A DNA stretch of 64,000 nt from Spirometra erinaceieuropaei (GCA_902702965.1 CACRXP010000002.1:690872-754871); one strand, 5' to 3'; shown: positions 12,150 to 25,983, counted from the first letter of the stretch. Notes: generated by a model not told the origin, from the letters alone. Program-made: numbers and translations.

Positions 12150-12620
12150 TTCGACTGTCGTTGCTGACGATGTTAACCATGCGCTCCACGGCAAGGTGAG
12201 AGCAGGCACAGTGGCTTGTGCAGGGGTTAGTTTGGAGTGATATCAGACTTGCACAGCATCTACCGCACACTCTCCTCCCCCACCCAAGCCCCGTGTCAAG
12301 ACATAGTCAAGAAGGCCGAAAGCGGAAGAGGACGTGGGTGACTGCCTCGGCCGGACCCGCGCCTAGGCGTGCCACCACACCACCTGGTCCACAACAAACA
12401 CTTAACCAGGATTTTAACCGACAACAAAAATGGGTCAGCAGGAGAAGAGGATGACACAAGTCACATGACACATGTATGCTCAACGGGAGCACGAGCGAAT
12501 CCGCCAGCAGGGAGTCAGGTGCCAGAGAAATGCCAGTGAGCATTAGTCTGAGAGGGCCATGGTTTGCTGACTCATGGCATAGCATACGCACGCAATCCTT
12601 AAGGCCCGATCCATTAGCTC
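12150..12620 (+). repeat. R5 repeat, copy 3
   Basis: Contains the same ordered blocks as copies 1 and 2 (GATGTTAACCATGCGCTCCA, AGACTTGCACAGCATCTACC, CACCACACCACCTGGTCCAC, AGGGCCATGGTTTGCTGA). With copy 2 it forms a loose direct tandem. Confidence 0.7.
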
Positions 12621-13227
12621 GCTGAATCCAACAAGCTCCGTATTGGGTGACAACAGTCACTAACAGGCAACCAACTACCGCGCTGAAATCGACCAGGCCG
12701 TGATAGCAGAATAAACTCGAGATAGTTCTGTATCAATTAATCCGCATTTACCGTCGTATATAACCCTCTATTATTCTGACTTTGCCGATATCGGCCTTGT
12801 AGTTGGTTGCCCTTTTGTGACCTTTGCAAACCAATACGGATCTTATCTGCTTTGGGAAGTCAAAAGATCGGTGTGCGCCCATTCCTGATTGATTACCTGA
12901 CTTTATACAGGCAGCGAAGACCAATTTAAAAAGCAAGCATACACCACATAAGTAGAAGTGCTTTTTTCGCAAGTAATTTACCCAAACGGATGCAAAGTAG
13001 TTTGCTTAGCGGCCCTCCTTCAACCATGGTAGATCAACTTGCGAGAATGTCCCCAACTAAGCTGTCTTACGCCCACCTAAACAAGCCTTTCTACTTAAAG
13101 ACACATAGGAAGACGCACGTAGATGTCTGCTGAGATCTTGCGCCTAACGTTAGCCTGTTTGAAATCAGAAAGCATCTGAAACTTAGACAATCCGATAATT
13201 CATTTTGACCGAACAGTGAAAAGCTGT

Positions 13228-13322
13228 GCGACCTCTGCGGGATTCTAACCCACAACAGGTAGGGGAGGGTTTGGGTACAGCCAACCCTCTAGCCACCAGA
13301 TCTACGAGACCCCGCCGAGAGC
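13228..13322 (-). repeat. tRNA-derived SINE, minus strand
   Basis: The reverse complement reads GGGGTCTCGTAGATCTGGTG GCTAGAGGGTTGG as the 5' tRNA-like half with an A-box, and ends with the B-box GGGTTAGAATCCCGC (13237-13251). The anticodon-arm region is expanded, so this is a SINE head rather than a functional tRNA. Confidence 0.6.
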
Positions 13323-14189
13323 CGTGAGTTTACTCACAAGTTACCCGCACAGCCTACTGCAACATATGGAATCCACGAAATCTGGTACAGTAAACCGCCC
13401 ACATGAATATATGGTAGGACATGAAAATATGAATCCCCATAATGCAAACGATCTTGCGATAAATCCCAGGAAGATTAGGTCTACGGCTAGGTACCCTTCC
13501 TGAAATTTAGTGCAAAGCCATCTGTATTATGGGGGCCCCTGTTCACATATCTTACCGAATATCTCCTCTGATTGTCATAGACTACAGCCGTACCGGATTA
13601 AGTTGCAGACTTTCCGAACAGCAAAAAGAGGGCTATGTGTCAAAATCATCACAAAAATCTGATAATTTTGAAACTTCCTTGGCAAAGGCATACCCTGCGG
13701 TCTGGTACTAACGTCAAGGAAGACAACATTTTTGGCAAAACTAGCGCAGAAAATACAGTTTGGGTACTTGCTCTCAATAAATTATGATCGAACTCGTGGA
13801 AACCATCGGAGACCAGTACGAAAGATGCCAAATTTCTAGGGATTATTTTCCCTGGTATGGTTAACAAAGGCAGTTTGAACAAATAATTCATGGCTAACAG
13901 CTCTCATGCTAGCTTACTTGAATTGACTTGAGATGATGTTTCATGGTAGTCATAGTTGCGAATTCGCGTAAATAATCTTTCCTGTCAGAAAAAAACAGGT
14001 TCACGCTGTTTCAGTACCTAGTGCAATTTTGATTAAATAAATGCTGGGTGTGAAGCAACTTAGGCTGAGCGTATTTGACATATGCCTTTCTTTCGGTAAG
14101 GATGGCTCAACTCCGTTATGCTTACATCGCTCTTCCTCAAATACACTTTATTTGTGCCATCCATTTGCAAGCAAGCACCAGCGTGGATA

Positions 14190-16050
14190 ATTTCCCGTCT
14201 AATAATGCCCAGCCCGAAAGTGTCAAAAGTCCTTCTGGAGTAGAGGTTGCGGACTGTGACGTTGCGCAATAAGTTTTGACGACCATAGAACTTCGGCCGG
14301 CACTACTGTCGATGACACGCGAGTCAGCCTATTGTTATCGTGGCTTCATTGTCGACGGATTGGCCATGGAGACTCTAGTCGCCATAAAGGCACCCAAAAG
14401 AACCACAAATAGCCCACGGCAGCGGCAACTTGCGCTTCAAACAGCCGCCCACGGCGCGCTACCGAACAACGCGTGAACCTGAGGCGGCTGCAAAACACCA
14501 CCGTCAACGAACAGTCGAGGTAGAATCTACCAATCAGGGCGAGATGTGAGTCATCGTCACAGCGCGAAGTATGCACTGGATTGGCGTAGTTTAACGCGAC
14601 GGACCGCAGGCAGTACGTGGGCAGCCATCGTTCAAAATCAATCGAACAAAAAACTTGGTTATTACGCAGTGTCAGGAGCCACGGCCACTCGTGCGAACAA
14701 GCCCTGCCTACGAGGTAGATGCTTCGGACAGGTTTGTGCTACGCCCTATCGTCTGAAAGTAAATACCGTGATCATTCTGGAAGTAGCTATTATCTGCCTG
14801 TTCGGACGTTACGGCGGGAGGTGATCCGGGGTCCATCCACGGCCATGGGATCTCTTTTCATCTCGTTCGACTCTGACGAGTTTTGGTCGGAATGGGGCTT
14901 CAGGAGTGTTCATTTGAGAGTTGCAAATCAGAGGCGGGCAGCAGCAAGGTCGGCAGGCTGCGTAGTGCGGGTAGTTCTTTCGTTTGGCGAAATGTAAGTG
15001 ACGCTCCAAACATGAAAACGAGGTGGAAGTAGAGAAGCCGAGTTCTACCAACGAATATGATGGGGCGCTGGGAATAGACAGTTCTTGCTTCTTTTCATCA
15101 CCCCGACTCCAAACCCGCCGCTTCGAGCCGGACAATTTAGTCATTGAATTTCGTTGCCAAACGTCCCACCGATTGGTCAAAGCCTCGCCTCCCTGTCAAC
15201 TGCGGTCGGAGAATAACTGGCTGCCGAGAGGTGCTGTTCGTCGATCCGTTCAATTAGGCACGATGGTCTTAATCAGATTCTGTAGGTTAGCAACCGAGAA
15301 CAGCGTCAGAAGCCGAACTCGCCTGCATTTATAGTCCAGAAACATGCAGCCAGTGGCCACTGAATGGTCAACTTTCGAGGTGACTTATTTAGGCTGAGTA
15401 AAATACCCATAAAATGACAGATTTCCATGGCTTTCAGCAGGTGCATCTACCAGTACGTCCCTGCTTCAACCTGTCTTCGACAGAAAGGTAGGTTAACTTT
15501 TGCGTAGCAAGTCCCCCGTCGGTCAGATTTTGAAACCTGGCATTCCTTTGCAAGGGTGTAGAGATGTTTGCTAAACACTATCAAAATAAACCGACAAATA
15601 ATGAAAATGGGGTCAGAATGCGTCATTCCTGACTGTTCTTTACTTTTCAGCTACATCCAGAAATCTGCATTCTATGCCTTTAGGAATTCCAACTTTCCAA
15701 TAGGCCGTGCGTGCGCAAAGTAAATACAGCGTTTGACCACAAACACTGTTCACCTGACGCCGCACTCTCACAGTCTCTGGCGATGGCCTCCTGTAGAAGA
15801 CCGAAAGCTCAGACTCATACATGTACTGTCTTAGTAATCGCGCGTTCATCTTCTTTACAAATACAAAGTTAGAATTTCCATGGGAAGTCAACGAACATAA
15901 AACTGGTCAGTCAATGTGTCCACTGTGCCCTTCCCTGGACGCCAGACGAGGAGGCTGGCACGTTTGCGAATTCGCATTAAAACTTCCTATGGTTTGGCAC
16001 ATATATTTGGCCGGAAATTTGGTCTTTGACAGCTGGAACGACTGACCCTC
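14190..16050 (+). repeat. Left arm of a very large inverted repeat
   Basis: Matches 20150-21870 in reverse complement, with the best preserved part at 14380-14990 against 21075-21690. Shared landmarks include AACAAGCCCTGCCTACGAGG, CGAATGGGG/CATTCCGACC, AGGCTGAGTAAAATACCCAT and GGAAATTTGGTC. No recognisable protein is encoded, although short frames are conserved between arms because the DNA is. It may be one terminal repeat of a large DNA transposon or half of an inverted duplication. Confidence 0.8.
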
Positions 16051-19000
16051 AGAGGAGGCCCTTACCAAGGTTGGAACAAGTATGAACAACCGCACAGCCT
16101 GCAATAAGGCGGCCAACCAGAGAGGAATTAATTCCTCCTCAATGGTGACCGGCTGTCCACGTAAACTTGGTCGTATTCTATCGTGACAAAGGCCATAGAT
16201 GTGAATATAACGATAGCTATTTCCGCCTGACGCAGATAAAACCTGAGCTCGTGAATCAACTGATAGAATAGTAGGCCCAGTGACCAAATGCATCCGAGTT
16301 CTAATCTGAGGAGTTCCACCTTGAGGTTGCGGTACGACTGAATGACTACGGCAACTAATCCATGCGTGATCATCCTACTCTTATTCTTCCCCAATATACT
16401 TTTTTCGTTAGACTTATGCCGAGCTAGGTTTGTCATGTAACCTCTGGTTACAAATCGGAGCACGGAGGGGGACAAGCCACGGTGAGTCAATTGCACAAGC
16501 AACTTATATGTTTAAATGTTGTCTTTAGTCACGCTGGTTCTCCGATTCTTACATTATAGAGTGTTAATAAGCTCCTGACTTTGAGCTTTCCGCTATTAGC
16601 ATGGTTGCACAACAGTTCCGGTCGCCTGAAGATTTTTTGAAATTAGGCTGGTGAGCACGGAAGATCACATTTCCGAGATCGCCGCAGTCCGCGGTCAGGT
16701 TTCACTTGAAGAAGTGAAACGCTACACCGCAATTTCCGCACGGTGTCATCTGGACTCCTCACATGTTAGGGCTCCAAAATGACGCAAAAGTGGGAGGGGA
16801 TTAGCGACGAAGATAGCTAATACTCGGATGGTCATTTCTGGCTTATTAGCCGTCGTCAGCCGACTTTACCCAACCCCGAGTTTTCGCGCTTCGAACCCGC
16901 GTTCGTTTGGTTACTAGGCTTTAGTAAATCCAACGCTCCAAATATTGAGCCACGGTCTCGTTGTCCTATCTGTCGCAGCTTCGATAAGCGCCTTGATGAA
17001 GGGAGCTCTGTTAAAGCCAACCTGTTCACTGAAATGCCCCTAGGTGTAATCCCTGGCAAGTGCGAAGGCCTTAATATAAAGAACTCTTTTTCAGATTAAG
17101 TAAGAAATCCGGGAGGGTCCTGGGCGATCTGTTATTAATCTCTCACTTGATCCTGGCAAAATGACATGAAATCCTAAACTTTCACTGCTAGTCATTACTT
17201 TTTGGGCATCTTCATGCTATCGGTCAGTTTAAAAGGTATCAGGACTTACTTTCTTAAAACGACACCACAACAAATGTGGCTGTGTGTTTGGACGACCGCC
17301 CTGAAAGAATTTAAGGGGTTCGTTCTTAAAAAGGTCGCTAACTGGTGTGTCTTAACTCTCAAAAGCTGTTAACACAGAACACGTCACTACGATATCGCTC
17401 AGCACACTTTCTTATTCCAGCAAATCGAACGTTCAGTCAAACGATATTTGTAGCCAACACTCGGCAAAATAGAAATTACAGTGGATTCCGGTAAAAGGGT
17501 TTGCACTGGATCACCATGTCTACGTCAGAATAAGCTGCCGACCCAACCAACCGAGGTGCACGTGATTTAAGACGTGTGTCTGCAGTGAGGGTTAAGTCAT
17601 AGATCAGCGCTAGAGGTGTCATTCGGCCTCCCCCTCCCCCCTAGCGCCCACCAGCTTGCAATCTTTGTCGATTTCTGCGATTTCACGACAGGACATGGCC
17701 AGCGCTCATGAACTCTTACCGCCGAGTCATCCGCTTAATCTGGAGGTGTGCATGGCTCCCCGCAAACTACTTGACTGAACTTTCGGTCAGTGTACCATAT
17801 CTTTGGTTTGTTTTGAACGGGGGCTATGCCCTCGGCCGGAATAATTCCGGGTCCTCGGACCATCAGCGGTCCAGCTAAGCTGAATGGTAGACCCAGCGAA
17901 CGAGACGGACTCACGGTATACTTATTTTTGTTTTTTCACACCTGGCTCGGATGGTGCCCCTGACGCCCATGGGGCGGTCAACATCTACCAGGTTGATGAA
18001 CGGAATGACCTTGACCTAGGATAATGCACAAGATACGCCGAATTTATTAAAAGTTGCCTGCAATTCTGCGACAGGCTTTCAGCTGAAAAAAGATTACTTC
18101 CGCAGGCTTCCGAAATTGAGTGTCTGGTGCAGTAGTGTTTGAGAAAGGCTGTCTTTCCCAACCCTAGCCTGAACTCTAACCCTAATCTTCGCGGAAGTTA
18201 GCTCAAAGCCACCCGTATTTCGAGGGGGGGGGGTCTTATAACCGTGTCCTACCCCAGTATTTATAAAACATCACTATTCAGTTAATTTTTTTCGAAAAAC
18301 ATGCGATCTTCAAAGGATCTGCCTGTTGTAAATGATATTTGGAACCGTCTCTTGTTATCTTTACACTGATCGAAAACATGCACATGCTTAAGACGATTGC
18401 CCAGGTCCACTTCCTAGTTCTTCTTCTTCTTCTTCTTCTTCTTCTTCTTCTTCTTCTTCTTCTTCTTCTTCTTCTCCTTCTTCTTCTTCTTCTTCTTCTT
18501 CTTCTTCTTCTTCTTCTTCTTCTTTCCTCTTAATAAGCCTCCTTCTCCTCGAGTAACAGTGCGCGGTATTTTCTAATTATTATTTAAAAACGGCGAAAAA
18601 GAAAACTAGGGCCTGCGTATGCGGCCTTGACACACAAATCTGCCGGAAAGTGCTTCTAAGTTGAAGGCAGCCGAGGTCTGTGTGGCGCGATTACAGAGCG
18701 TCCTTTTGACCCACCCTAACAGCTAGGAATTCCGCTGAAACGCCCAGGTTACTTGTACTTTAGGTGCGCAACCATGGCGTTCCTCCCTTTCCTTTTTGAA
18801 TGGAAGTGCCACAATAAAATGTAAGGTTGGGGGACTTTGCGGGATCTGACGCGAAGCAAAGGTCAAGCAGTGGTTGTGCTCTCAATTCAGAGGTTTTGTT
18901 AGGAATATAGCATGGGCTGAAGGAGGTATGCAGGGTTCCTAAGAAAATCAGTTCTTTTGTGCTTATATTGACATTTTGCATCTTTTTTTCACTTAGAAAA

Positions 19001-20149
19001 GATTTCGAGACCGGAAACCGCAGCGCTCAGTATTGTCCTTGGACTCTGGCCTCTCACCGTAAAAGTGGTACGCAAAAAACACCACCTTCGCACATACTTC
19101 CTATTTTCAGCGAAATGAATCTTCATCGGCACAACTGCGCAATTCTGCCGCATTGGACTGAATACGCCTTCGGACCCAGGTTGTGATTAGTCGACGGGTG
19201 CAAGTGGCTTTTAGACCGATTCAATCATTTGCCTAAGGAGGTTTTTGAGCGCACGAATGGCGACTTCTAAAGAGAGACGACTACCAGTACGTTTGAACGG
19301 GAAAGGGAGTCACCAGCTTCCCGGGGGAGCTTACACTCCTTGAAAAGGACTACCTATAATATTGCGTACGAGTGTCAAATCGCTTTTGTCTCTAAACGCA
19401 GTGTTGTGGAAACCTGTTCAAGCCATCACCAAAGCTACAGCTTAGCCATCCCGCTTTCCTGTCCGCCTAACGTGCCCTGTCAGTCGATAGCTTGAACCGC
19501 GTGAGCCTTGGCACCAGCATCGCCAGACCTCGAGTCCAATCGGCACAGCGGTCTTCGTTGATTGGCTGCAGGCAGACAAGGCCCAGGCACACACAGGGCT
19601 TCGGGCCGGTGCTAAGACCTCGACAACACCCAGTCGGCTTGAGAAGACACTCGCTGCCTTTGTCTGCTGAGTTCTCGTGGTCCAGTAAAGTCTGTCCAAC
19701 AGTTCTGTCTTCCCTGACTTGTGATTTGGGAACCTTCTAGTTGTCGGCCCATAGATACAGTTTTGCCCAGCATCTTATCGTTGATGGGTGAGGGAGATCA
19801 GTGAAAGGCCTTATGGTGGAGTTAATCAGCATGGTTCTTCTACTTTCCTCATCCAGGTTTTACTTAGACTGCCGCTGACTGACGACCAGAGGTTATTTAA
19901 AAAAATTTGACCAAAAACTGCCGCGAAAATGTGAAGGAGCAAAACTTTGGTGACCGCAGGCTCGGAGAAGGCCACAATCGCACACTTCAAGCCTATGATA
20001 ATAAAAATTTGACCTGCAATGGCTGATCAGACCATATCTTGACGTGGATTGACGGACGATAATCTAGGAACTTAAAGAAAAGTGTTGGAGACGGATGAAT
20101 GCAACAAGCAATTCCTCTTAAAATCTTTCTGTTTTGGGATAAACCGGAG
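16051..20149. other. Spacer between the large inverted-repeat arms, no gene recognised
   Basis: About 4.1 kb with no recognised domain on either strand. It contains the (TTC)n tract at 18418-18524, a G run near 18223 and a few CCCTAA-like hexamers near 18170. If the arms belong to a transposon, any transposase has decayed or is unrecognisable. Confidence 0.6.
18418..18524. repeat. (TTC)n microsatellite
   Basis: About 35 TTC units with a single CTCC interruption near 18473. It explains the poly-leucine open frame on the plus strand, which is not a gene. Confidence 0.98.
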
Positions 20150-21870
20150 CGAAACGATCGTCGATTTCAGTCCGTTCCAACGCTCAATGACCAAATTTCC
20201 CGTCAGGTATGTGTCTCTGACTGCAGAGGGGAGGGGATGGGGCTTAATACAAATCGAAAACAAGTCAGCCAGTCTGGCATAGAAGTTCGTTCTTTGGTTC
20301 TCTTTAAAGGAAATTTGACTTTGCGTTTGCTTTGCGCACAGACGACCTCGGGACGAGTTAAGAGTCCACGAAGCATGAAACATAGACTTCTCGGATCAGG
20401 TGGAAGGCAAAAGGCCGTGAGAAATGACCCATTATATGCCATTTTACTTATTGACCGGTCAAACCCCAAGTTGTCTGGTCACGTCTGGCTAATTTCTCCA
20501 CACTTGCGAGAGAATATCAGATCTCATAGATAACCAACCTTGTAAAGTGGATCTACCTCGCTGTCGAAGGCATTTTAAATCAACAAGGTACTAACAGCTG
20601 CGCCTGCCGCAAGCCAGGGAAATCTGACATTTGATGGGTATTTTACTCAGCCTATACAGGCCATCGTGGGGAGTTTTGGCTCTGCGCAGTTTTAACCATC
20701 AGTTAGCCACTGCCAGCACATTTCCGGACCGAGAATGGGGACGAGTTTGACTCATGACGATGTTACAGATCGTTACGCCTAGACAATCAGACAGATAGAC
20801 GGAAGGCACCTCCAGGTAACCTGGTATCCCCGTTTACAGCAGGGAGAACAGTCAGCCCGTGGCCAGTTGGTGGAGAAGTTGACGCCGAAATTCAATGATC
20901 AGAGTAGCCAGGAGGTTGTGGATGGACAACCGGTGAAGACAAAAAAGTGGTGACTGGCTGTGCCCGTCACCCTCGTCTTGGTTAGGAGAACCTGTCGAAT
21001 TTACATCCCCTAAAATAAATAGTTTGTTGATAAGCTTTTTCGTTCGCAGGTCACCATCTCCGGAGCATCAATACCATTTCGTCAAACGAAAGAACTACGC
21101 AGCTTGCCGATATTGCTACTTTCTGTCTCTGATTTGCAGCTCTCAAATGAACACTCCTGAAGCCCCATTCCGACCAAACCTCGTCGGAGTCGAACGTGAG
21201 GAAAAGAGATCCAATGGCCGTGAATGGACCCCTGATCACGTCCCGCCGTAACGTCCGAAGAAGCAGACAATAGCTACTTCCAGAATGATGACGGTATTTA
21301 CTTTCAGACGACAGGGCGTAGCAAAAACCTGTCCGAAGCATCTACCTCGTAGGCAGGGCTTGTTCGGACGAGTGGTCGTGGCTCCTGACACGGCAGGATA
21401 ACCAATTTTTTTTTCGATCGATTTTGAACGATGGCTGCCCACGTACTGCCGCATTAAATTGCACAAGCCCAGTAAATGCTTCGCGCTGTGACGATGACTC
21501 ACATCTCGCGCTGATTGGCAGATTCCTCATCGACTGTTCGTTGACGGTGGTGTTTTACAGCCGCCTCAGGTTCACGCGTTGTTCGGTAGCGCGCCATGGG
21601 CGGCTGTTTGAAGCGCAAGTTGCCGCTACCGTCGTCTATTTGTGGTTCTTTTGGGTGTCGGTCTGGCGACTAGAGTCGCCGGGGGCAAGTCCTTGGTGAT
21701 GAAGCCACGATCAGAATAGCCTGACTGGTGTGTCACTGATATAATTACTGGCCTAAGTGCCATGGTCCTAATACGATCAAAATTTAATTCTTAAGAACGA
21801 TATAGTCTGCAACTACAGATCCGCACTGTAGAAGGGTTCTGACGTTTTCAGACTATTAGTTGACGGGAAA
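20150..21870 (-). repeat. Right arm of the very large inverted repeat
   Basis: Reverse-complement partner of 14190-16050. Similarity continues outward to AATAATTTCCCGTC (left arm about 14191, right arm about 21870 inverted) and fades beyond. The outer junctions show no obvious short duplication by eye. Confidence 0.8.
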
Positions 21871-24800
21871 TTATTTACGTGATGTTCCTAAACGTCTGAA
21901 GCGAAGAAATGGTACTTGTGTTGCATGTTTGTTTTAATGCACTAAGCGGTACTTCGTCGAAAGATGCTTCAAGGGGAGGCGGCTACAAATATCTGTGCCC
22001 TAGCTTACTGACAAATAAAGTGTGTTTGAAATAGGAATGAAGCGGGTATAGCGTAATCGGGGTGTCCTGACAGAATAGAGGGCACACGTTTGAGGCATGT
22101 AATCTAGACTACTGCCTACTTCTGGATTTTTCCAATCAAAACTGCACCAGGTACCAAAACTTCTGTGATACTGACTAGAATCTTCGAGCATGTTTTTATA
22201 TAAAGAAATATTACCTTCGTGGGGTGCCAACTATGCCTGTCATGGAAGATAATGTCAAGTAAATCTGAGTATGGTAGCCTGAGAGCCCCCAGTTGAGAAT
22301 AAATAACTGCCCCTATTTTTCAACCAAACCGGGGATGGGGGGGGGGTAATAATGCGAAGAAAATGGGGGCTTTTCCCTCTTATGCTAAGTAGTCTTTACT
22401 AACCTGATGATAATTTAAGAACAGAAGGCTTCACATTTGCGCTTATGCCTTTATAAGAAATGGTGTCTTCCCCAACGGACAATAACTAAGCGGCTTCTCG
22501 CCATGCAGTGGCGGCCTGTTGGCGAGCAGATTATACATGAAATGAATAATTCCACGCGCCGTTTAATGCTGAATGAACCTGTGCCGTGTCCAAATTCTTA
22601 GTGTTTTTTCCCCGAAGTCTTCTAACGGCAATTTTCTGGTCTTTGGGCGATATCGAAAAACAACAGCTTTCTCCTGATGACAGGAGAATTGAGCAAGAAT
22701 TTGACATATTAGCCCAATGAGGAAATAACGCCCAGGGACTTCTGTAATACGTGAAGGATGTTAATATCAGCATTATCAATAGGGCATATGAACGCGGTAA
22801 TTAGCGGAATCTACAATAGGCATCGAGATTGTTGAGCAATGACTGTCAGATTGGGTGAGACGGCGCGCGGCAGGCAAACATAACGCAACCCTAACCCTTT
22901 CGCTATCCCTAACTTTAGGCCTGACCTCAACCTTTACCCTAAGTTTATTCGCTTGTCCAGCTTAGTTGGAAACTAAACACCGATGCAACACGTCTACCGA
23001 TGTCAAATAAGCAGGCATGCTATAGTAATAAAAAACTAAGGCTTGCATATTGATGTCACCGACGAAAATTCCCCAAAGGGCAAGTACAAATCCATGTTCC
23101 GACGTAATGACGCACCAAACACTATCCACTCTGTCTACAGGTGATGCATAGCTCTACATCTGCTCCACCTGTTCACAGGCCCCAGGTTAATATTAACGAA
23201 AACGTGATTCCCTGTTGGCATGTCGAAACAAGAAGGAGAAGAAGAAGAAGAAGAAGAANNNNNNNNNNNNNNNNNNNNNNNNNNNNNNNNNNNNNNNNNN
23301 NNNNNNNNNNNNNNNNNNNNNNNNNNNNNNNNNNNNGAGGCGTTCGCCTGAAGACGTTTATTGGGTTCTGACGTTGCGAGTAATGACTTCGGCTGCCCAT
23401 CTTCAGAGACTGGAGATTCTTATGCTCTACTCTCATTATATGGCGCATTTTGCCTGGTGCCTAAGTCACGTATGCCATCAAGCCACTAGCCTGCTTGTAA
23501 AAAATTCTACTCTGACCTAAGCTGATGTCCCAGCCACCTCATTCTGAGGACCAATTTGGACAGCCGAAAGCGGCAAATTTAGGCGGTATTGTCATGCATT
23601 GGAAAGGGAGACAGAAACCGTTCGCATTGGCCGTCCCGGCTCGCCTTCTGGCTGACATTCAGAACGCACATCGACCGAAAACGCGCACCGTCACGGGGAC
23701 AGGAAAGCGTTCGAAGGGCTAATGAAAACCACGTTTAGCTTATTTGCTTCACCGAAAGGCGTACGAACAAAATCAAAAACCGGGAGGTGTCCATGCAGAC
23801 GTGTAGACGTGTGAACTCCCCAACCCCCTTTACCGCTCAAGTGCTACGCTGTCCTTCCATACCCACTGTTTCCCTGCCCCAACATCCTCCCTTTCTTTTC
23901 CCGCGCACTCCCGCCACCCCCTCTCTCTCTCTCTCATTCCCACACACCGTCCTCCCTTTCCCTGCTTTCTCCCATTCACCCCCCTGCACACACGCACACA
24001 CACGTCCACAGCCGCAGCCATGACGGTGCGCGCACACGCTTCCAGTCTACCATCCCAGTGCACCGAAGTGCGGCTTAGCTTTATCGTATTCGGGCCCAGG
24101 TTGAGAGAGAGAGAGAGGTGTCTAAAGTTCGAGTTCTTCTTCGAGATTTTTACTCGCACAAACGGTGGTGGTGGTCCAAAAACGGATTTTTTTCTTGTCA
24201 GATCAGACACTTGTTCGTGTGTGCGCGTAGGCATACGCGAACAGTGTGGGCGGATTTGATTAGTCAAATTGATCGGTGCTGGAGTGCGGTTACTGGTGGC
24301 CTGGACCTACTTGTGTAGCCCAAATGTGCACGGCTTCAGCCGCTAGGGCATGTACATACACACAGGTAGCGGCGCCTCCGTGATGCTGTCAACTCGGTCT
24401 TTGACTGATGGTGCCGCTAAAGGCCCTTACCTGGTGAGTAATCGAGGCGAAGTTTGTGTGTGTATGGGGTGTGTGTGCGCCAGGGCGACCTTGCGGGAGT
24501 GTGGATGTAGATGAGGTAATTTTTGCGTGATTCGGTATGGTTTGGTCTCGACTGGTCTGACAGCCACCAATTTGCACCGCAATCGTCTGTGGGTGCTGTT
24601 CAAGCAGAAACTTGGGGCCGCTTAACACCGAGTTTTTGTGCGCCGAATTTCACGGAACCAACGTAAACTGGGCAGAAATGGCTACCCTCTGCCGAATTTA
24701 AAACGAGCTTTCTTAAACAGGCTACCGATTCTATCCTTTAACGCAAATTTATCGGATTTTATCTATATTCGAAGATTAGTTTTGCTGCGGTTTTCATATC

Positions 24801-25983
24801 AGTACTTCTGTTTTTTTTTAAAAAGAATAAGACATGCCTTAAGCAGGTATACAGTATAACGGTTAAATATACTTCACAATCGTTCATTTAGGAAGGATGA
24901 TGGAGGATCTAATTTTTCAGGTCATCTGAGTGTTCTCTGGGGTTCACAGCATTCTGGTCAACATTGCGCCTCGACCAAAATTTGGCGTGCAATGCCATTG
25001 AAACAGAGAAGAAAGACTGGAATGAGCGTTTATGGTCTAACTTTCGTCGTCGTCGTAGGAAATCTCTGGTTGACAACGGCACACAAACCAGAAATGATTG
25101 TTTCAGTTTGCCTTCTCTCAATCACTGGCATTTATGGACTATTTTTATTCGTCACCGTAAGACCTTCCGCAGCAAAGTCGTCAACGGATTCCCTCGTAGT
25201 TCACCCTTCAGTCAGAACAGCTCGGTGATCTTTGATCCGTAACACTTTAAATTACGCCCTTATTTACATCCATTCCCCCCTGAGGCCTGAAACATCCAGT
25301 TCAAGTGATTGCCAACCCGAACGCACTCCGGCTGAACACAGAGCATACTGCAGACCTATATTAATCACTCCAGTCAACTTTTTATTCTTTTGATTACAGG
25401 AAAAGGTTGTGGTTGTATTTCAGTTTTCTGCAGTCTGACCATGGGTACAAAACAATCGGCTGATTCGTTCTTCATCTACGGGCGGCACCTAAAGTAACGA
25501 GTTTCGCCAGCAGTAAGGGGTTATCGCGCTACATGGAAACTGAGCACGCATGGTTTGCGGGGGGGGGGTTCGAAAGCAAAAATTTGGCAAATTGGCTAAA
25601 CACCCCGTTATGCATGTGTACCGAGCACTTTAAAACCTCCGTTTAACACACACTCTTTTCGAGTTTCTACACCAGTCAAGCAGTAGGTGGTAGTAGTCCT
25701 TCTATGAGGCCTTATCACACTATCGACATTTGCTGTCCGGAGCAGAGGCGAGAGATTTCGTCATGCACCCAGTCGTTATTGTACCATGGCAGAGAAAATC
25801 GATTTTCCGGGATGAACACAGTTCATCGAAGCGCAAGAACACTAGTCATGGCTGGCAGACCTGTGCACCAACCTCTTGTTTATTTGACAAAAGCGGCTTC
25901 ACTGAAGACTAGTCGCGCGCATACGCGCGTGCACAATAGTCAGATAGAATACGTCCACTACCACACACGAAATCCCAACAAAA
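21871..25983. other. Intergenic region with low-complexity tracts and a sequence gap
   Basis: No gene was recognised. It holds G runs near 22337 and 25560, pyrimidine-rich and CA-rich DNA at about 23900-24010, a GA tract near 24105 and GT-rich DNA near 24455-24475. A degenerate CCCTAA-like patch lies at about 22885-22945. Open frames in it have compositional bias and are not called. Confidence 0.5.
23231..23336. other. GAA repeat running into a 78-base assembly gap
   Basis: GAA units at 23231-23258 are followed by N at 23259-23336. The gap probably marks an unresolved longer GAA tract, and its true length is unknown. Confidence 0.98.

Noticed and set aside
18339..18533. Poly-leucine open frame
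   Set aside because: Translation of the (TTC)n microsatellite.
22883..22945. CCCTAA-like hexamers (also near 18165-18190), possible interstitial telomere repeat
   Set aside because: Only two or three clustered, irregular hexamers mixed with other sequence; not enough for a telomeric tract.
23830..24267. 145-codon minus-strand frame in CA/CT-rich DNA
   Set aside because: Composition follows simple repeats (CACACA, CTCTCT) and gives repetitive C/V/R/E-rich peptide without a domain.
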